64,000 nt of DNA from JALORV01 sp035498175 (GCA_035498175.1 DATKAJ010000072.1:62001-126000); one strand, 5' to 3'. Numbered from the stretch's first letter, positions 45,292-54,541 are shown. Notes: generated from the sequence alone by a model not told the origin. A program made the numbers and translations.

Positions 45292-46469
45292 ATGGCACCT
45301 TCCTCGTGCAGCTTCGCAATGGCTTCGGAGGTCCATCCGAGCTCATGCAGGATGCCGTCGGTGTGCTCGCCGAGTCCCGGGACGGCATCCATGTGCGCCT
45401 CGTAGGCGTTGCACTTGCCCGGTGGGAGCAGTGCCGGAATCGCTCCGTTCGGCGTCGCGACTTGCGTCCATCGCCTGCGCGCCTGCAATTGAGGGTGTTG
45501 CCAGACGTCGTGCATGTCGTTCACCCGGGCGCTGGCGATCTGCGCTTCGTCGAGCCGCTGCACGACATGGTCCGCGGTCAGCGACGAGAACTGACTCACG
45601 ATGATCCTGCGCAGTTCGTCGCGGTTCGCGGTGCGCTTCGAGTTGGACGAGAACCGATCATCGTTGGCAAGCTCGGGCTGCCGCAGCACGAGCTTGCAGA
45701 AGGCTATCCACTCTCGCTCGTTCTGCAGGCCCAGCATCACCGTCCTGCCGTCGCCGGCCGCGAACGGTCCGTAAGGATAGATTGTTGCGTGCGCGGCGCC
45801 TGCGCGTGGCGGTGGAGTGGCGCCGTCAAACGCGTAATACAGCGGGTAGCCCATCCACTCGACCATGCTCTCGAGCATCGACACGTCAATGCTTGCGCCC
45901 TCCCCGGTCTTCGCGCGCAACAGCAGAGCGGCCAGGATGCTGGAGTAGGCGTACATGCCCGCGGCGATATCCGCGATCGAGCAGCCGGCCTTTGCGGGCT
46001 CATCGGGCGAGCCGGTGACAGAAAGGAAGCCGGATTCGCTCTGGATCAGCAGGTCATAGGCTTTCTTGTCGCGGTAGGGTCCATCGTCGCCGTATCCGGA
46101 GATATCGCAGACGATCAGCCGCGGATGCTTCTCGTGTAGTGCCTCGAACGACAGCCCCAGCCGTGCTGCGGCGCCGGGAGCGAGGTTCTGCACGAGCACA
46201 TCGGCGCGCTCGAGCAGCCGGCTCAACACCACTTGCGCCTTGGGATGCTTTACGTCGAGAGTCAGACTCTCCTTGGAGCGGTTGCTCCAGACGAAGTGCG
46301 AAGCCATGCCCCTGACGCGCTCGTCGTAGGCGCGCGCGAAGTCGCCGGTGCCGGGTCGTTCGATCTTGATGACGCGAGCGCCCAGGTCGGCGAGCTGTCG
46401 CGTGCAAAATGGCGCCGCGATGGCGTGTTCGAGTGTCACGACAGTCACACCGTCGAGGGGGCGCACCAT
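45288..46469 (-). CDS. CaiB/BaiF CoA-transferase, proposed itaconate CoA-transferase
   Basis: A 393-residue class III CoA-transferase. N-terminal GVTVVTLEHAIAAPFCTRQLADLGARVIKIERP and SKESLTLDVKHP are family blocks; the catalytic Asp is Asp139 in AYDLLIQSESG. It exchanges CoA between an acyl-CoA donor (usually succinyl-CoA) and a free acid. In the Pseudomonas itaconate operon the equivalent enzyme is Ict. The ATG at 46469 is the family start; the longer open frame to 46892 is antisense shadow over the dehydrogenase gene. Confidence 0.88.
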   Translation of the reverse strand: MVRPLDGVTVVTLEHAIAAPFCTRQLADLGARVIKIERPGTGDFARAYDERVRGMASHFVWSNRSKESLTLDVKHPKAQVVLSRLLERADVLVQNLAPGAAARLGLSFEALHEKHPRLIVCDISGYGDDGPYRDKKAYDLLIQSESGFLSVTGSPDEPAKAGCSIADIAAGMYAYSSILAALLLRAKTGEGASIDVSMLESMVEWMGYPLYYAFDGATPPPRAGAAHATIYPYGPFAAGDGRTVMLGLQNEREWIAFCKLVLRQPELANDDRFSSNSKRTANRDELRRIIVSQFSSLTADHVVQRLDEAQIASARVNDMHDVWQHPQLQARRRWTQVATPNGAIPALLPPGKCNAYEAHMDAVPGLGEHTDGILHELGWTSEAIAKLHEEGAI

Positions 46470-46483
46470 GAAGCAGCCTCCCG

Positions 46484-47644
46484 TCAGAAGGATCGCGGCA
46501 GGCCGAGCAGGTGCTCGGCCACGTACGCAAAGATCAGGTTGGTCGAGATCGGCGCGACCTGGTAAAGCCGGGTTTCGCGGAACTTGCGCTCGATGTCGTA
46601 TTCGTTGGCGAAGCCGAAGCCGCCGTGCGTCTGCATGCAGACATTGGCCGCTTCCCACGACGCCTTGGCGGCCAGGTACTTCGCCATGTTCGCCTGCGCG
46701 CCGGACGGCCGGTTCGCATCGAAGAGCTCCGCCGCCTTGAATCGCATCAGATTCGCCGCTTCGACCTCGATGTAGGCATCGGCGATCGGAAACTGCACGC
46801 CCTGGTTCATGCCGATCGGCCGGTCGAAGACGATGCGCTCGCTGGCGTAGCGGCTGGCGCGGTCGATGAACCAGTAGCCGTCGCCGATGCATTCGGCGGC
46901 GATCAACGTGCGCTCCGCGTTCAGCCCGTCGAGGATGTACTTGAACCCCTTGCCTTCCTCGCCGATCAGATTTTCGGCAGGGATCTCGAGGTTGTCGAAG
47001 AACAGTTCGTTGGTCTCGTGGTTCACCAGGTTCGGAATCGGCCGCACCGACAGGCCGTGCCCGATGGCTTGGTGAAGGTCGACGATGAAGATCGACATGC
47101 CTTCGGACTTCCGCTGCACGTCCGCGAGCGGTGTCGTGCGCGCGAGCAGGATCATCAGGTCGGAGTGCTGAACGCGCGAGATCCAGACCTTCTGGCCGTT
47201 GACCACGTAGCGGCCGTCCTTCTTCACGGCGGTCGTCTTGATCCTGGTCGTGTCGGTGCCCGTGGTCGGCTCGGTGACCGCCATCGACTGGATGCGCAGC
47301 TCCCCGGCCGCGATGCGAGGTAGGTATTTCTCCTTCTGCGCCTTGCTGCCGTTGCGCAGCAGTGTGCCCATGTTGTACATCTGGCCGTGCACGGCGCCCG
47401 AGTTGCCGCCCGAGCGGTTGATCTCTTCCATGATCACCGTCGCCGCCGTCAGTCCGAGGCCGGTGCCGCCGTACTCCTCAGGGATCATCGCAGCGAGCCA
47501 CCCGGCCTTCATCAGCGCGTCGACGAACTCCTCGGGATAGGCCCGCCGCTCGTCGATCCTGCGGAAGTACTCGTCTGGGAACTGCCGACACAGGGCGCGG
47601 ACCGCCTCGCGGATCTCGTGGTGTTCATCCGGTTCGTTGAACAT
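46484..47644 (-). CDS. Acyl-CoA dehydrogenase of the itaconate-type cluster
   Basis: A 386-residue flavoprotein of full length. It shows the FAD/substrate blocks MAVTEPTTGTDTTRIKTTA, YVVNGQKVWISRVQHSD, GMNQGVQFPIADAYIEVEAA and the C-terminal QTHGGFGFANEYDIERKFRETRLYQVAPIS. It oxidises an acyl-CoA at the alpha-beta position. The Pseudomonas itaconate operon has an acyl-CoA dehydrogenase in the same company, of unsettled substrate; methylsuccinyl- or itaconyl-related CoA esters are candidates. It starts 15 bp after the hydratase gene. Confidence 0.88.
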   Translation of the reverse strand: MFNEPDEHHEIREAVRALCRQFPDEYFRRIDERRAYPEEFVDALMKAGWLAAMIPEEYGGTGLGLTAATVIMEEINRSGGNSGAVHGQMYNMGTLLRNGSKAQKEKYLPRIAAGELRIQSMAVTEPTTGTDTTRIKTTAVKKDGRYVVNGQKVWISRVQHSDLMILLARTTPLADVQRKSEGMSIFIVDLHQAIGHGLSVRPIPNLVNHETNELFFDNLEIPAENLIGEEGKGFKYILDGLNAERTLIAAECIGDGYWFIDRASRYASERIVFDRPIGMNQGVQFPIADAYIEVEAANLMRFKAAELFDANRPSGAQANMAKYLAAKASWEAANVCMQTHGGFGFANEYDIERKFRETRLYQVAPISTNLIFAYVAEHLLGLPRSF

Positions 47645-47659
47645 TCGTCGTCTCCATCC

Positions 47660-48511
47660 CTACGCCAGCGTCGCGCTGGCGTCCATCGCCACGTGGCCTT
47701 CGGGCGTGCGTGCCCAGAGCTTCACCGTGTGTGCGTCGACGCAGCGGCCGCACACATGGAAGGGCGCGACATCGAACAGCGGTTTCACCGCCCGGAACGA
47801 AAAATTCCTGACTTCCGCCGCGGGCAGTTCACGTCGCAGCAGGTCCAGCAGTAGTGTCGCGATCAGCGGCCCGTGGACGACGAGCCCCGGATATCCCTCG
47901 ATCGTGGTGACGTAGCGTCGGTCGTAGTGGATGCGGTGGCCGTTGAAGGTCAGGGCCGAGTAGCGGAACGGCAGCACGTCGTCGGGCTCGATCCGCCGCG
48001 TCCAGTCCGCGTGGTCGGGCGCGGGTATGCCTGCGGGCACGGGCTCGTCCGGACGCGGCATGCCGCGATAGACGATGTCGTGTTCATCGATGATCGCCGG
48101 ACGTCCGTCGCCCAGGATCTCGTGCCTTACGTTGACGAATACTAGCGGGCCGGTGCGACCTTCCTTGCCGCGAACGTCCGTGATGCGCGAATTGCGCACC
48201 AGCCGCTGGCCGACGCGCAGCGGTTCAGTGAACTCGATCCGGCTCCCCGCCCACATGCGGCGCGGCAGGTCCACCGGAGGCAGGAACCCGCCCCGCCTCG
48301 GGTGCCCATCCGGCCCGATTTCCGACTGCCGGTGGACCGGCAGGAAGTAGAGCCAGTGCCAGCATGGCGGGATGGGGTCACCCGTGGTTCGCGGGGGATC
48401 ATCGCGATCGAGTGTCGCCGTCAATGCACGCAGGGGCACCGGCGTGGCGAGGTCTTCGGCCGTTTCGGTGCGGTCGATCCAGCTGCGCAGGTGCGCGACG
48501 TCGAGGGGCAT
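47660..48511 (-). CDS. MaoC-like/FAS1-like hydratase, proposed itaconyl-CoA hydratase
   Basis: A 283-residue double hotdog protein of the mesaconyl-C4-CoA/itaconyl-CoA hydratase type. The N-terminal half contains PCWHWLYFLPVHRQSEIGPDGHPRRGGFLPP (here split by residues), characteristic of this subfamily, and the C-terminal half has FRYSALTFNGHRIHYDRRY and EGYPGLVVHGPL. It hydrates the double bond of a C5-dicarboxyl-CoA. In Pseudomonas the homolog Ich converts itaconyl-CoA to citramalyl-CoA. It is the first gene of the five-gene minus-strand run; lipA lies 115 bp upstream on the same strand. Confidence 0.85.
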   Translation of the reverse strand: MPLDVAHLRSWIDRTETAEDLATPVPLRALTATLDRDDPPRTTGDPIPPCWHWLYFLPVHRQSEIGPDGHPRRGGFLPPVDLPRRMWAGSRIEFTEPLRVGQRLVRNSRITDVRGKEGRTGPLVFVNVRHEILGDGRPAIIDEHDIVYRGMPRPDEPVPAGIPAPDHADWTRRIEPDDVLPFRYSALTFNGHRIHYDRRYVTTIEGYPGLVVHGPLIATLLLDLLRRELPAAEVRNFSFRAVKPLFDVAPFHVCGRCVDAHTVKLWARTPEGHVAMDASATLA

Positions 48512-48625
48512 CGGCTGGTCTCCTTACGCGTGCGGCGGGTCTCATTTGAGCGGCTTCGCCGCCGCCGCGCCACCCGCAGAAGCGCTTGAAGCCGTCGACG
48601 CTGCAATTGCAGCCGGCGGGCTCGG

Positions 48626-49630
48626 TCAGGTCCCCGTCGAGCCAGTGCCGTCTAGCACGCCCGCAGCGTGCGCCTGCCGGTCGGCGTGGTAGCTCGATCG
48701 CACCATCGGGCCGCAGGCGGCATGCGTGAATCCCATGTTCGCGGCCTCCGCCTCCAACATGCGGAACACATCCGGATGCGCATAGCGCCGCACCGGCAGA
48801 TGGTGATGCGTCGGCGCGAGGTACTGGCCGATCGTCAGCATGTCGACGTCGTGTGCACGCAGGTCGCGCATCACCTGCAGGATTTCGTCGTCCGTTTCGC
48901 CGAGACCCACCATCAGACCGCTCTTGGTCGGGACGCCGGGCACGCGCTGCTTGAACTCCTTCAGCAGCGACAGGGAGTGTCCGTAGTCCGAGCCCGGCCG
49001 CGACTCGCGATACAGCCGCGGCACGGTCTCGAGGTTGTGGTTCATCACGTCCGGCGGTGCGGCCACCAGGATGTCGAGCGCGCGTTCGAGCCGGCCGCGG
49101 AAATCGGGCACGAGGACCTCGATCCGCGTCTTGGGCGAGGCGGCGCGCGTGGCGCGGATGCAGTCGACGAAATGCTGCGCGCCACCGTCCTTCAGGTCGT
49201 CCCGGTCGACCGAGGTAATGACGACGTAGTTGAGCTTCAGCGCCGCGATCGTCCGGGCAAGGTTGACGGGCTCTTCAGCATCGAGCGGATCGGGTCGGCC
49301 GTGACCGACGTCGCAGAATGGGCAGCGGCGCGTGCACTTGTCGCCCATGATCATGAACGTCGCGGTGCCTTTGCCGAAGCACTCGCCGATGTTCGGGCAA
49401 CTCGCCTCCTCGCAGACGGTGTGCAGGTGATGGTCGCGCAGAATCGACTTGATCTCGTAGAACCGCGTCGCGGGCGAGCCGGCACGGACGCGAATCCACT
49501 CCGGCTTGCGCAGCGCTTCAGTCGCCGGCACCGGCCTGATGTCGAATTTCCTGAAGACCTTGCCGGTCTTGGCTTCGCCCTTCAGCTTCGCGTAGGGGTC
49601 GCGCGGTGCGGGGGTGGATTCACTGGCCAT
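48626..49630 (-). CDS. lipA: Lipoyl synthase
   Basis: A 334-residue radical-SAM enzyme. The auxiliary-cluster cysteines are Cys73, Cys78 and Cys84 (CEEASCPNIGEC) and the SAM-cluster cysteines Cys99, Cys103 and Cys106 (CTRRCPFC). It inserts sulfur into the octanoyl group on carrier domains. The ATG at 49630 gives the normal N-terminus. It lies 83 bp after lipB, the two steps of lipoate synthesis together. Confidence 0.97.
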   Translation of the reverse strand: MASESTPAPRDPYAKLKGEAKTGKVFRKFDIRPVPATEALRKPEWIRVRAGSPATRFYEIKSILRDHHLHTVCEEASCPNIGECFGKGTATFMIMGDKCTRRCPFCDVGHGRPDPLDAEEPVNLARTIAALKLNYVVITSVDRDDLKDGGAQHFVDCIRATRAASPKTRIEVLVPDFRGRLERALDILVAAPPDVMNHNLETVPRLYRESRPGSDYGHSLSLLKEFKQRVPGVPTKSGLMVGLGETDDEILQVMRDLRAHDVDMLTIGQYLAPTHHHLPVRRYAHPDVFRMLEAEAANMGFTHAACGPMVRSSYHADRQAHAAGVLDGTGSTGT

Positions 49631-49713
49631 GATTCGTTCGGAGCGCAAGTTCCGCCGCGACGCAGGCGGCGTTCAGGAGGAAGTGTAGAGCCAACGCACC
49701 CGGGGCCAGAACT

Positions 49714-50352
49714 TCATGCGGAGAGATGCGTGACGAGCCGCTCGGCGAGGCGAGCCGCGACCGCGGCGCGATCCGCTGTCACTCCGAGTGTTGCGAGGTC
49801 GACCGTCGTCAGGGCGGCGTAGCCGCAGGGGTCGATCCATGCAAACGGAGTCAGATCCATCGCGACGTTCAGCGCCACGCCGTGATAAGAGCGTCCGCGC
49901 GTGACCTTGATGCCGAGAGCCGCGATCTTCGCCATTCCGGCGAAATCGCCCTGCGACGAAGCGGCGGACCACGGCACGAACACGCCGGGCGCGCCGCGCA
50001 CACGCCGAGCATCTACGCCATAGCTTTCCAGGGCCTGGATCACGGACTGCTCGATGCGGAAGACCAGTTCCTTGACGTAGATCCCGAGTCGCCTCAGGTC
50101 GACCAGCGGATAGCCGACGACCTGCCCGGGTCCGTGATAGGTGATCTGGCCGCCGCGATCGGTGGGTACGACGGGAATGTCGCTCGCGATGCGCAGATGT
50201 TCGCGTCTGCCTGCCTGACCGAGTGTATAGACGGGCGGATGTTCGACCAGCCAGAGTTCGTCCTTAGTGTCCGGTCTGCGCTGTTCGGTGAACTGCTGCA
50301 TCGCGCGCCAGGTGGGCACGTACTCGGCGCGCCCGAGGTCGCGCACAATCAT
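49714..50352 (-). CDS. lipB: Octanoyl-ACP:protein octanoyltransferase
   Basis: A 212-residue LipB. The catalytic Cys176 is in WIDPCGY, Lys142 in AKIAALGIKV, and the substrate block RGGQITYHGPGQVVGYP is intact. It moves octanoate from ACP to lipoyl domains. It lies 21 bp after the YbeD gene, in the operon dacA-dat-ybeD-lipB-lipA. Confidence 0.96.
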   Translation of the reverse strand: MIVRDLGRAEYVPTWRAMQQFTEQRRPDTKDELWLVEHPPVYTLGQAGRREHLRIASDIPVVPTDRGGQITYHGPGQVVGYPLVDLRRLGIYVKELVFRIEQSVIQALESYGVDARRVRGAPGVFVPWSAASSQGDFAGMAKIAALGIKVTRGRSYHGVALNVAMDLTPFAWIDPCGYAALTTVDLATLGVTADRAAVAARLAERLVTHLSA

Positions 50353-50373
50353 CGCCGCCGTCCGGACATCGAT

Positions 50374-50679
50374 TCAGAGCACGACCTTCACCATCGGATG
50401 ACTGGTCAGTGCGCGATACAGCGCATCGAGCTGCTCGCGTGACACCGCGCGCACGGTGGCCGTCAGCGAAAGGTAGTTGCCTTCCTTGGAGGTGCGCATC
50501 TCGAGCGTCGCCGCATCGAAGTCGGGCGCATGTTGCAGCAGTACCTCGACGATCGCCTGAGCGAAGCCCTCATCGCTACGGCCCATGATCTTGATCGGGA
50601 AATCGGTCGGGAACTCGAGGCCGCGCGGCTGGGTCGCGCCGTTGGTCGGAGGGTCGATCGGATCGGCGGGGGTGGTCAT
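50374..50679 (-). CDS. ybeD: YbeD (DUF493) protein
   Basis: A 101-residue ferredoxin-fold protein of the UPF0250 family: LEFPTDFPIKIMGRS, APDFDAATLEMRTSKEGNYLSLTATVRA and LYRALTSHPMVKVVL. It commonly sits between dacA/dat and lipB. An allosteric role has been proposed but not shown. The ATG at 50679 is the family start. Confidence 0.92.
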   Translation of the reverse strand: MTTPADPIDPPTNGATQPRGLEFPTDFPIKIMGRSDEGFAQAIVEVLLQHAPDFDAATLEMRTSKEGNYLSLTATVRAVSREQLDALYRALTSHPMVKVVL

Positions 50680-50698
50680 CGGCAGGCGTCGTCCCGGA

Positions 50699-51622
50699 TC
50701 AGGCGGCGCGCACGTCGCGCGCACGGCCGGCTGCGCGCCGCTCGGCCCAACGCAGCGCTTCGGCGTGCTTGTCGGCCGCGAACCAGGTCCGCATCTGCCG
50801 GTACACAGGCCCCGGGCGGCCGTCGCCGACGGGACGTCCGTCGAGAACGGTGATCGGCAGGACTTCGCGCCCCGACGAGCTCAACCAGAGCTCGTCTGCA
50901 GTGCCGAGCTCGGTGGTTGCGATCGGCCGCAGTTCAGGCGCGAGACCGTGTCGCCGCGCCAGGTCATAGGTCGCATCGCAGGTGATTCCCGGCAGGATCT
51001 GCACCGACTTCCGGGGGGCATGCAGGCAGCCGCCCTTGATCATCATCACGTTGGCGCTCGACGCTTCGGTCAGGAAGCCATCACGCAGCATCACGGTCTC
51101 GAACGCGCGGTGATCGATGGCGTACTGCCGCATCAGCACGTTGCCAAGCAGCGAGACGCTCTTGATATCGCAATGCAGCCAGCGCTCATCGGCATGCGTC
51201 ACGACCGCGACGCCACCTTCGATCTGCTCGGCCGGGATTTCCGCCCACGGCGAGGCGTTGACGAACACCGTCGGCGCAACTCCTGCAGGAAACGCATGGT
51301 CGCGTTTCGCGGCGCCGCGCGTGAGCTGCACGTATACGGTCTGGCGCGGCCAGGGATGGCGCTCGACGATTTCGTCGAGCAGGTCGAGCCACTGCTCGAT
51401 CGGGTATGGATTGGCTAGGCCAATGGCGTCGCAACTGCGTTGCAGCCGCTCGAAATGCTCGCGCGCGCGGTAGGGTGCTCGCACCCCGGCCACGGTGTCG
51501 ACCGGAATCACTTCGTAGACGCCGTCACCGAAGATGAAGCCGCGATCGAGCACCGAGACCGTTGCTCCGGCGAGGGGACGCCATTCGCCATTCAGGAAAC
51601 ACGTCGCCTCGGTCCAGTCCAT
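50699..51622 (-). CDS. dat: D-amino acid aminotransferase
   Basis: A 307-residue fold-type IV PLP enzyme. Lys154 (CDIKSVSLLGNVLMRQ) forms the PLP link; LDRGFIFGDGVYEVIP and EASSANVMMIKGG are family blocks. It interconverts D-amino acids and keto acids and may supply D-Ala/D-Glu. The start overlaps the dacA stop by one base (TGATG). It is distinguished from IlvE by the short length and the D-aat type N-terminus, and by the dacA linkage. Confidence 0.9.
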   Translation of the reverse strand: MDWTEATCFLNGEWRPLAGATVSVLDRGFIFGDGVYEVIPVDTVAGVRAPYRAREHFERLQRSCDAIGLANPYPIEQWLDLLDEIVERHPWPRQTVYVQLTRGAAKRDHAFPAGVAPTVFVNASPWAEIPAEQIEGGVAVVTHADERWLHCDIKSVSLLGNVLMRQYAIDHRAFETVMLRDGFLTEASSANVMMIKGGCLHAPRKSVQILPGITCDATYDLARRHGLAPELRPIATTELGTADELWLSSSGREVLPITVLDGRPVGDGRPGPVYRQMRTWFAADKHAEALRWAERRAAGRARDVRAA

Positions 51623-52848
51623 CAATTGCGTCTCCGCCACCAGAGTCTGACCGCATCGTACGCGCGGCCAAAGAGTCCTGCCGGCGCTACAGCCTCGAGT
51701 GCCACGACCGGCGCGTCGGCCACGGTTTCTTGGTCGGCGGTGATCTTCAGGCGGCCGACTGTCTCGCCCTGAGTCAGTGGAGCAAGCAGCGGATCGGGTC
51801 GCTCGATGGTCGATTTCAGTCCGCGCTCGCCGAGTCGCTGCAGTTGCGGTGTCTGCAGCGTGATGTAGACATCGTTCTCCGGCCCGATCGGCACTTCGGA
51901 GCGATCGCCCTTCCACACCTCGGCCCGCGCCAGCACGCTGCGGGCGCGGTGGACCAGTATCGTGTCGTACGCGGTGTAGCCGTAGTTGAGCAGCCGCAGC
52001 GCCTCCTGGGCCCGCACGGCATCGCTCGGTGCGCCGAGTACCGCGGCCACCAGTCGACGTTCGAACGCTGAGCTGCCGCTTCCGCGCGGGCGTGAAGCAG
52101 TTGCGACGATCGAATAACCGCTCGCTTCGAGTTGTCCGGTCTTCAATCCATCCACGGTCGGATCGGTCCATAGCAGCGAGTTGCGGTTCGCCTGCGTGAT
52201 GCCGTTGTACGCAAACTCGCGCTCGCGGAAGAGCGGCGCGTACTGTGGAAAGTCGGACTGGAGCCGCAGCGCCAGCCGTGCGAGATCGCGCGCGCTGGAG
52301 TACTGCTGTGGGTCAGAGAGGCCCGTGGGATTGGCAAAGTGCGTGTCGTTCAGGCGCAGGCGCTGGGCCTCGGCGTTCATCCGATCGACGAAGGCGGACT
52401 GCGATCCCGACACGTGCTCGGCCAGTGCGACCGCGGCATCGTTGCCCGACACGACGATCAGCCCGCGCAGCAATTCCTGGACAGTCACTGGACGCCCGGG
52501 CTCGATGAACATGCGCGATCCCGCGCGGCCCGGTGCGGCGAAGGCGGTACGCGAGACGGTCACCCGATCCTCGAGCCCGATCCGCTTCTCCGCGATAGCG
52601 AGAAACACGACGTACGCGGTCATCAGTTTGGCCAGCGATGCGGGCTCGAGCCGCAGCGTGGGTTCGTACGACGCGAGGGTCGTTCCGCTGGCCGCGTCGA
52701 GCAGCAGCCAGGAGCGGGCCGACAAGGCCGGCGTCTGCGGCCAGGCGGCAGCGCAAGTCAGCGTCAGGAACAGCGCGAGCGCGCGGCGGAGGAAGGCGGA
52801 ACTGGAAGACACAGGACGGGCGGGGGCTGTAGGCCGCCACGCTGACAT
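51622..52848 (-). CDS. dacA: D-alanyl-D-alanine carboxypeptidase (PBP5/6 type)
   Basis: A 408-residue low-molecular-weight PBP. The signal peptide ends near WPQTP; SxxK is Ser71-Lys74 (PASLAKLM), SxN is 134-136 (SGND) and KTG is 236-238. The C-terminal PBP5-C domain ends in an amphipathic membrane anchor (FGRAYDAVRLWWRRRN). It trims pentapeptides. The ATG at 52848 is chosen; longer frames lack a signal. It leads the dacA-dat-ybeD-lipB-lipA operon. Confidence 0.94.
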   Translation of the reverse strand: MSAWRPTAPARPVSSSSAFLRRALALFLTLTCAAAWPQTPALSARSWLLLDAASGTTLASYEPTLRLEPASLAKLMTAYVVFLAIAEKRIGLEDRVTVSRTAFAAPGRAGSRMFIEPGRPVTVQELLRGLIVVSGNDAAVALAEHVSGSQSAFVDRMNAEAQRLRLNDTHFANPTGLSDPQQYSSARDLARLALRLQSDFPQYAPLFREREFAYNGITQANRNSLLWTDPTVDGLKTGQLEASGYSIVATASRPRGSGSSAFERRLVAAVLGAPSDAVRAQEALRLLNYGYTAYDTILVHRARSVLARAEVWKGDRSEVPIGPENDVYITLQTPQLQRLGERGLKSTIERPDPLLAPLTQGETVGRLKITADQETVADAPVVALEAVAPAGLFGRAYDAVRLWWRRRN

Positions 52849-52895
52849 ACGATAGCGATGTTTCCGGCGAGTTCCCGGATGGCCTGTCGCTCGCG

Positions 52896-53408
52896 TCAGC
52901 GCCGGCGCAGCGCGCGCAGGTACTCCGCGGCGGCCGCAGGGCCCATCGCCGCGGAAACGAAGCGCTCGGCTTCGCGCACGCATTCGCGGAAATCCTCGAT
53001 CGTGCGGCAGCTTTCGATGCGGAGCGATAGTGCCTCGGCGTCGGGGCCGAGGCGGTCGGTGAGTTCCCGCACGGCGCGCCGCTTGGCCTCGTCGAGCGTC
53101 ATCGGGTTGGCGTCCTCGCTCGGCGACGGCCCCTGTGTCGTGGGCATCGCATCGACCTCGCGTCCGGCGACGGTCGGCACGTCGAGCGCATGACTCGCCG
53201 TCTGCCGATGGATCAGTCCCGTGGATTCGAGTTGCCCGATCACGTTGACGATCTCGCCCGGTCGCAGCAGAACCGCCAGTTCATCGACCGTGCGTTTGCC
53301 GTCGATCATGATCAGGACCCGCCGCGAGGTCATCGACAGCTGCGCGCTGCGCGTGGCGACTTCGGCGATGCCCTTGGGTGTCTTGGCGTAGACGACCGAC
53401 CCGTCCAT
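52896..53408 (-). CDS. Protein of unknown function with a winged-helix-like N-terminus
   Basis: A 170-residue cytoplasmic protein. The first half (residues 1-75: VYAKTPKGIAEVATRSAQL, RRVLIMIDGKRTVDELAVLL, VIGQLESTGLI) has the helix pattern of a small DNA- or protein-binding domain; the second half is helical (LDEAKRRAVRELTDRLG to the end). Similar hypothetical proteins are common in betaproteobacteria. I do not recognise a named family. It is 47 bp upstream of dacA and same-strand. Confidence 0.65.
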   Translation of the reverse strand: MDGSVVYAKTPKGIAEVATRSAQLSMTSRRVLIMIDGKRTVDELAVLLRPGEIVNVIGQLESTGLIHRQTASHALDVPTVAGREVDAMPTTQGPSPSEDANPMTLDEAKRRAVRELTDRLGPDAEALSLRIESCRTIEDFRECVREAERFVSAAMGPAAAAEYLRALRRR

Positions 53409-53479
53409 GTGTCCCAGTCGCCGTCAGCGGCGATCCTCTCCCGGATTGCACCGTCGCAGCGGCGCAGCCTGCGCAACTT

Positions 53480-54157
53480 TTAATGGCTTTGCGAGGCGGC
53501 GTCAAATTGCTGCATGCCGCGAATGTGCGCGCTTATTCGAGCTTTCAATGTGCCCAGCCGTCGATGGAAGAAGTGGTCGGCGCCGGGAATGACCAGGATC
53601 GGAAGCCCCTGAGGCCGCGCCCAGGCGAACACGTCGTCGAGCGCGATCGTTTCATCGTTCTCGCCGTGAATCACGAGCGTTTCGGGGCTCACGTCCGGCA
53701 TCGGCCACTTGCCCGCGGCTGCGCCGACCAGCACCAGCGCGTCGGCGGCGCGGCCGCCGGATGCGAGTGCCTGGGCCGCGCCGGCCGCAACGAAGCTGCC
53801 GAACGAAAAGCCGCTCAGGGCGATGCGCGGCGCGGCGACAAGCCGTTCACGCACGCCGTCGAGCGTCGGTACCGTGCGCAGCACATGCAGGAAATCCTCG
53901 GTCTCGCCGCGGCCGCCGTCATGGACGCCCGCCGAGTCGCCGACGCCGCGGAAATTGAAGCGCAGCGCCAGCCACCCGAGGGCCGCGAAGGTGCGCGCGA
54001 TCGTCGCCGCGACCTTGTTGTCCATCGTCCCGCCGTACAGCGGATGGGGGTGGCCGACCACGGCAAACCCCGGCACCGGTTGAGCCTCGGGCCAGTCGAG
54101 CGTCAGTTCGATCGGTCCCGCCGCGCCGCTGATCAGTCGCTTCTCGACGCGCAGCAT
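53480..54157 (-). CDS. Alpha/beta hydrolase
   Basis: A 225-residue hydrolase of the short YcjY/CocE-like group. The oxyanion region HPHPLYGGTMDNK, RFNFRGVGDSAG, nucleophile GFSFGSFVA, acid LVIHGENDETI and a terminal His (PGADHFF) are all present. Substrate unknown. It lacks an export signal. The next gene on the strand is the unknown protein at 52896, 70 bp after it. Confidence 0.85.
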   Translation of the reverse strand: MLRVEKRLISGAAGPIELTLDWPEAQPVPGFAVVGHPHPLYGGTMDNKVAATIARTFAALGWLALRFNFRGVGDSAGVHDGGRGETEDFLHVLRTVPTLDGVRERLVAAPRIALSGFSFGSFVAAGAAQALASGGRAADALVLVGAAAGKWPMPDVSPETLVIHGENDETIALDDVFAWARPQGLPILVIPGADHFFHRRLGTLKARISAHIRGMQQFDAASQSH

Positions 54158-54200
54158 CAGGGTCTCTGAGCGCCTGCCTCGCGCATGCGTGTTCAGTGCC

Positions 54201-54509
54201 CTAGATGCGGAGCCGGTCGACCACGCGGCCGTTGATCAGGTGCGAATCGATGATCTCGTCGATGTCGTGCTCGTCGACGTAGGTGTACCAGACCGCTTCC
54301 GGATAGACGACGATGCAAGGCCCGTCGTCGCAGCGATCCATGCAGCCGGCCTTGTTGATCCGCACCTTGCCGGGTCCGTTGAGTCCGAGCGCCTTGATAC
54401 GTGCTTTCGCATGCTGCTGCATCTCGGACGCCTGGTGCCGCCCGCAGCAGGCGGCGCCGTCTTCGCGCTCGTTCAGACAGAAGAAGACGTGGTACTGGTA
54501 GTGGCTCAT
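54201..54509 (-). CDS. Thioredoxin-like [2Fe-2S] ferredoxin
   Basis: A 102-residue protein of the thioredoxin-fold ferredoxin family. Cysteines FFCLNEREDGAACCGRH and AGCMDRCDDGPC supply the cluster ligands. These proteins act as electron carriers of poorly known partners. The ATG at 54509 starts the family sequence; the ORF extending to 55199 is antisense to the VanZ gene. Confidence 0.88.
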   Translation of the reverse strand: MSHYQYHVFFCLNEREDGAACCGRHQASEMQQHAKARIKALGLNGPGKVRINKAGCMDRCDDGPCIVVYPEAVWYTYVDEHDIDEIIDSHLINGRVVDRLRI

Positions 54510-54541
54510 GTGCGACGGCCGAAACGAGCCATTATAGGAAG

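Noticed and set aside
46470..46892. 5' extension of the CoA-transferase frame
   Set aside because: It overlaps the acyl-CoA dehydrogenase gene in another frame, and the family start is the ATG at 46469.
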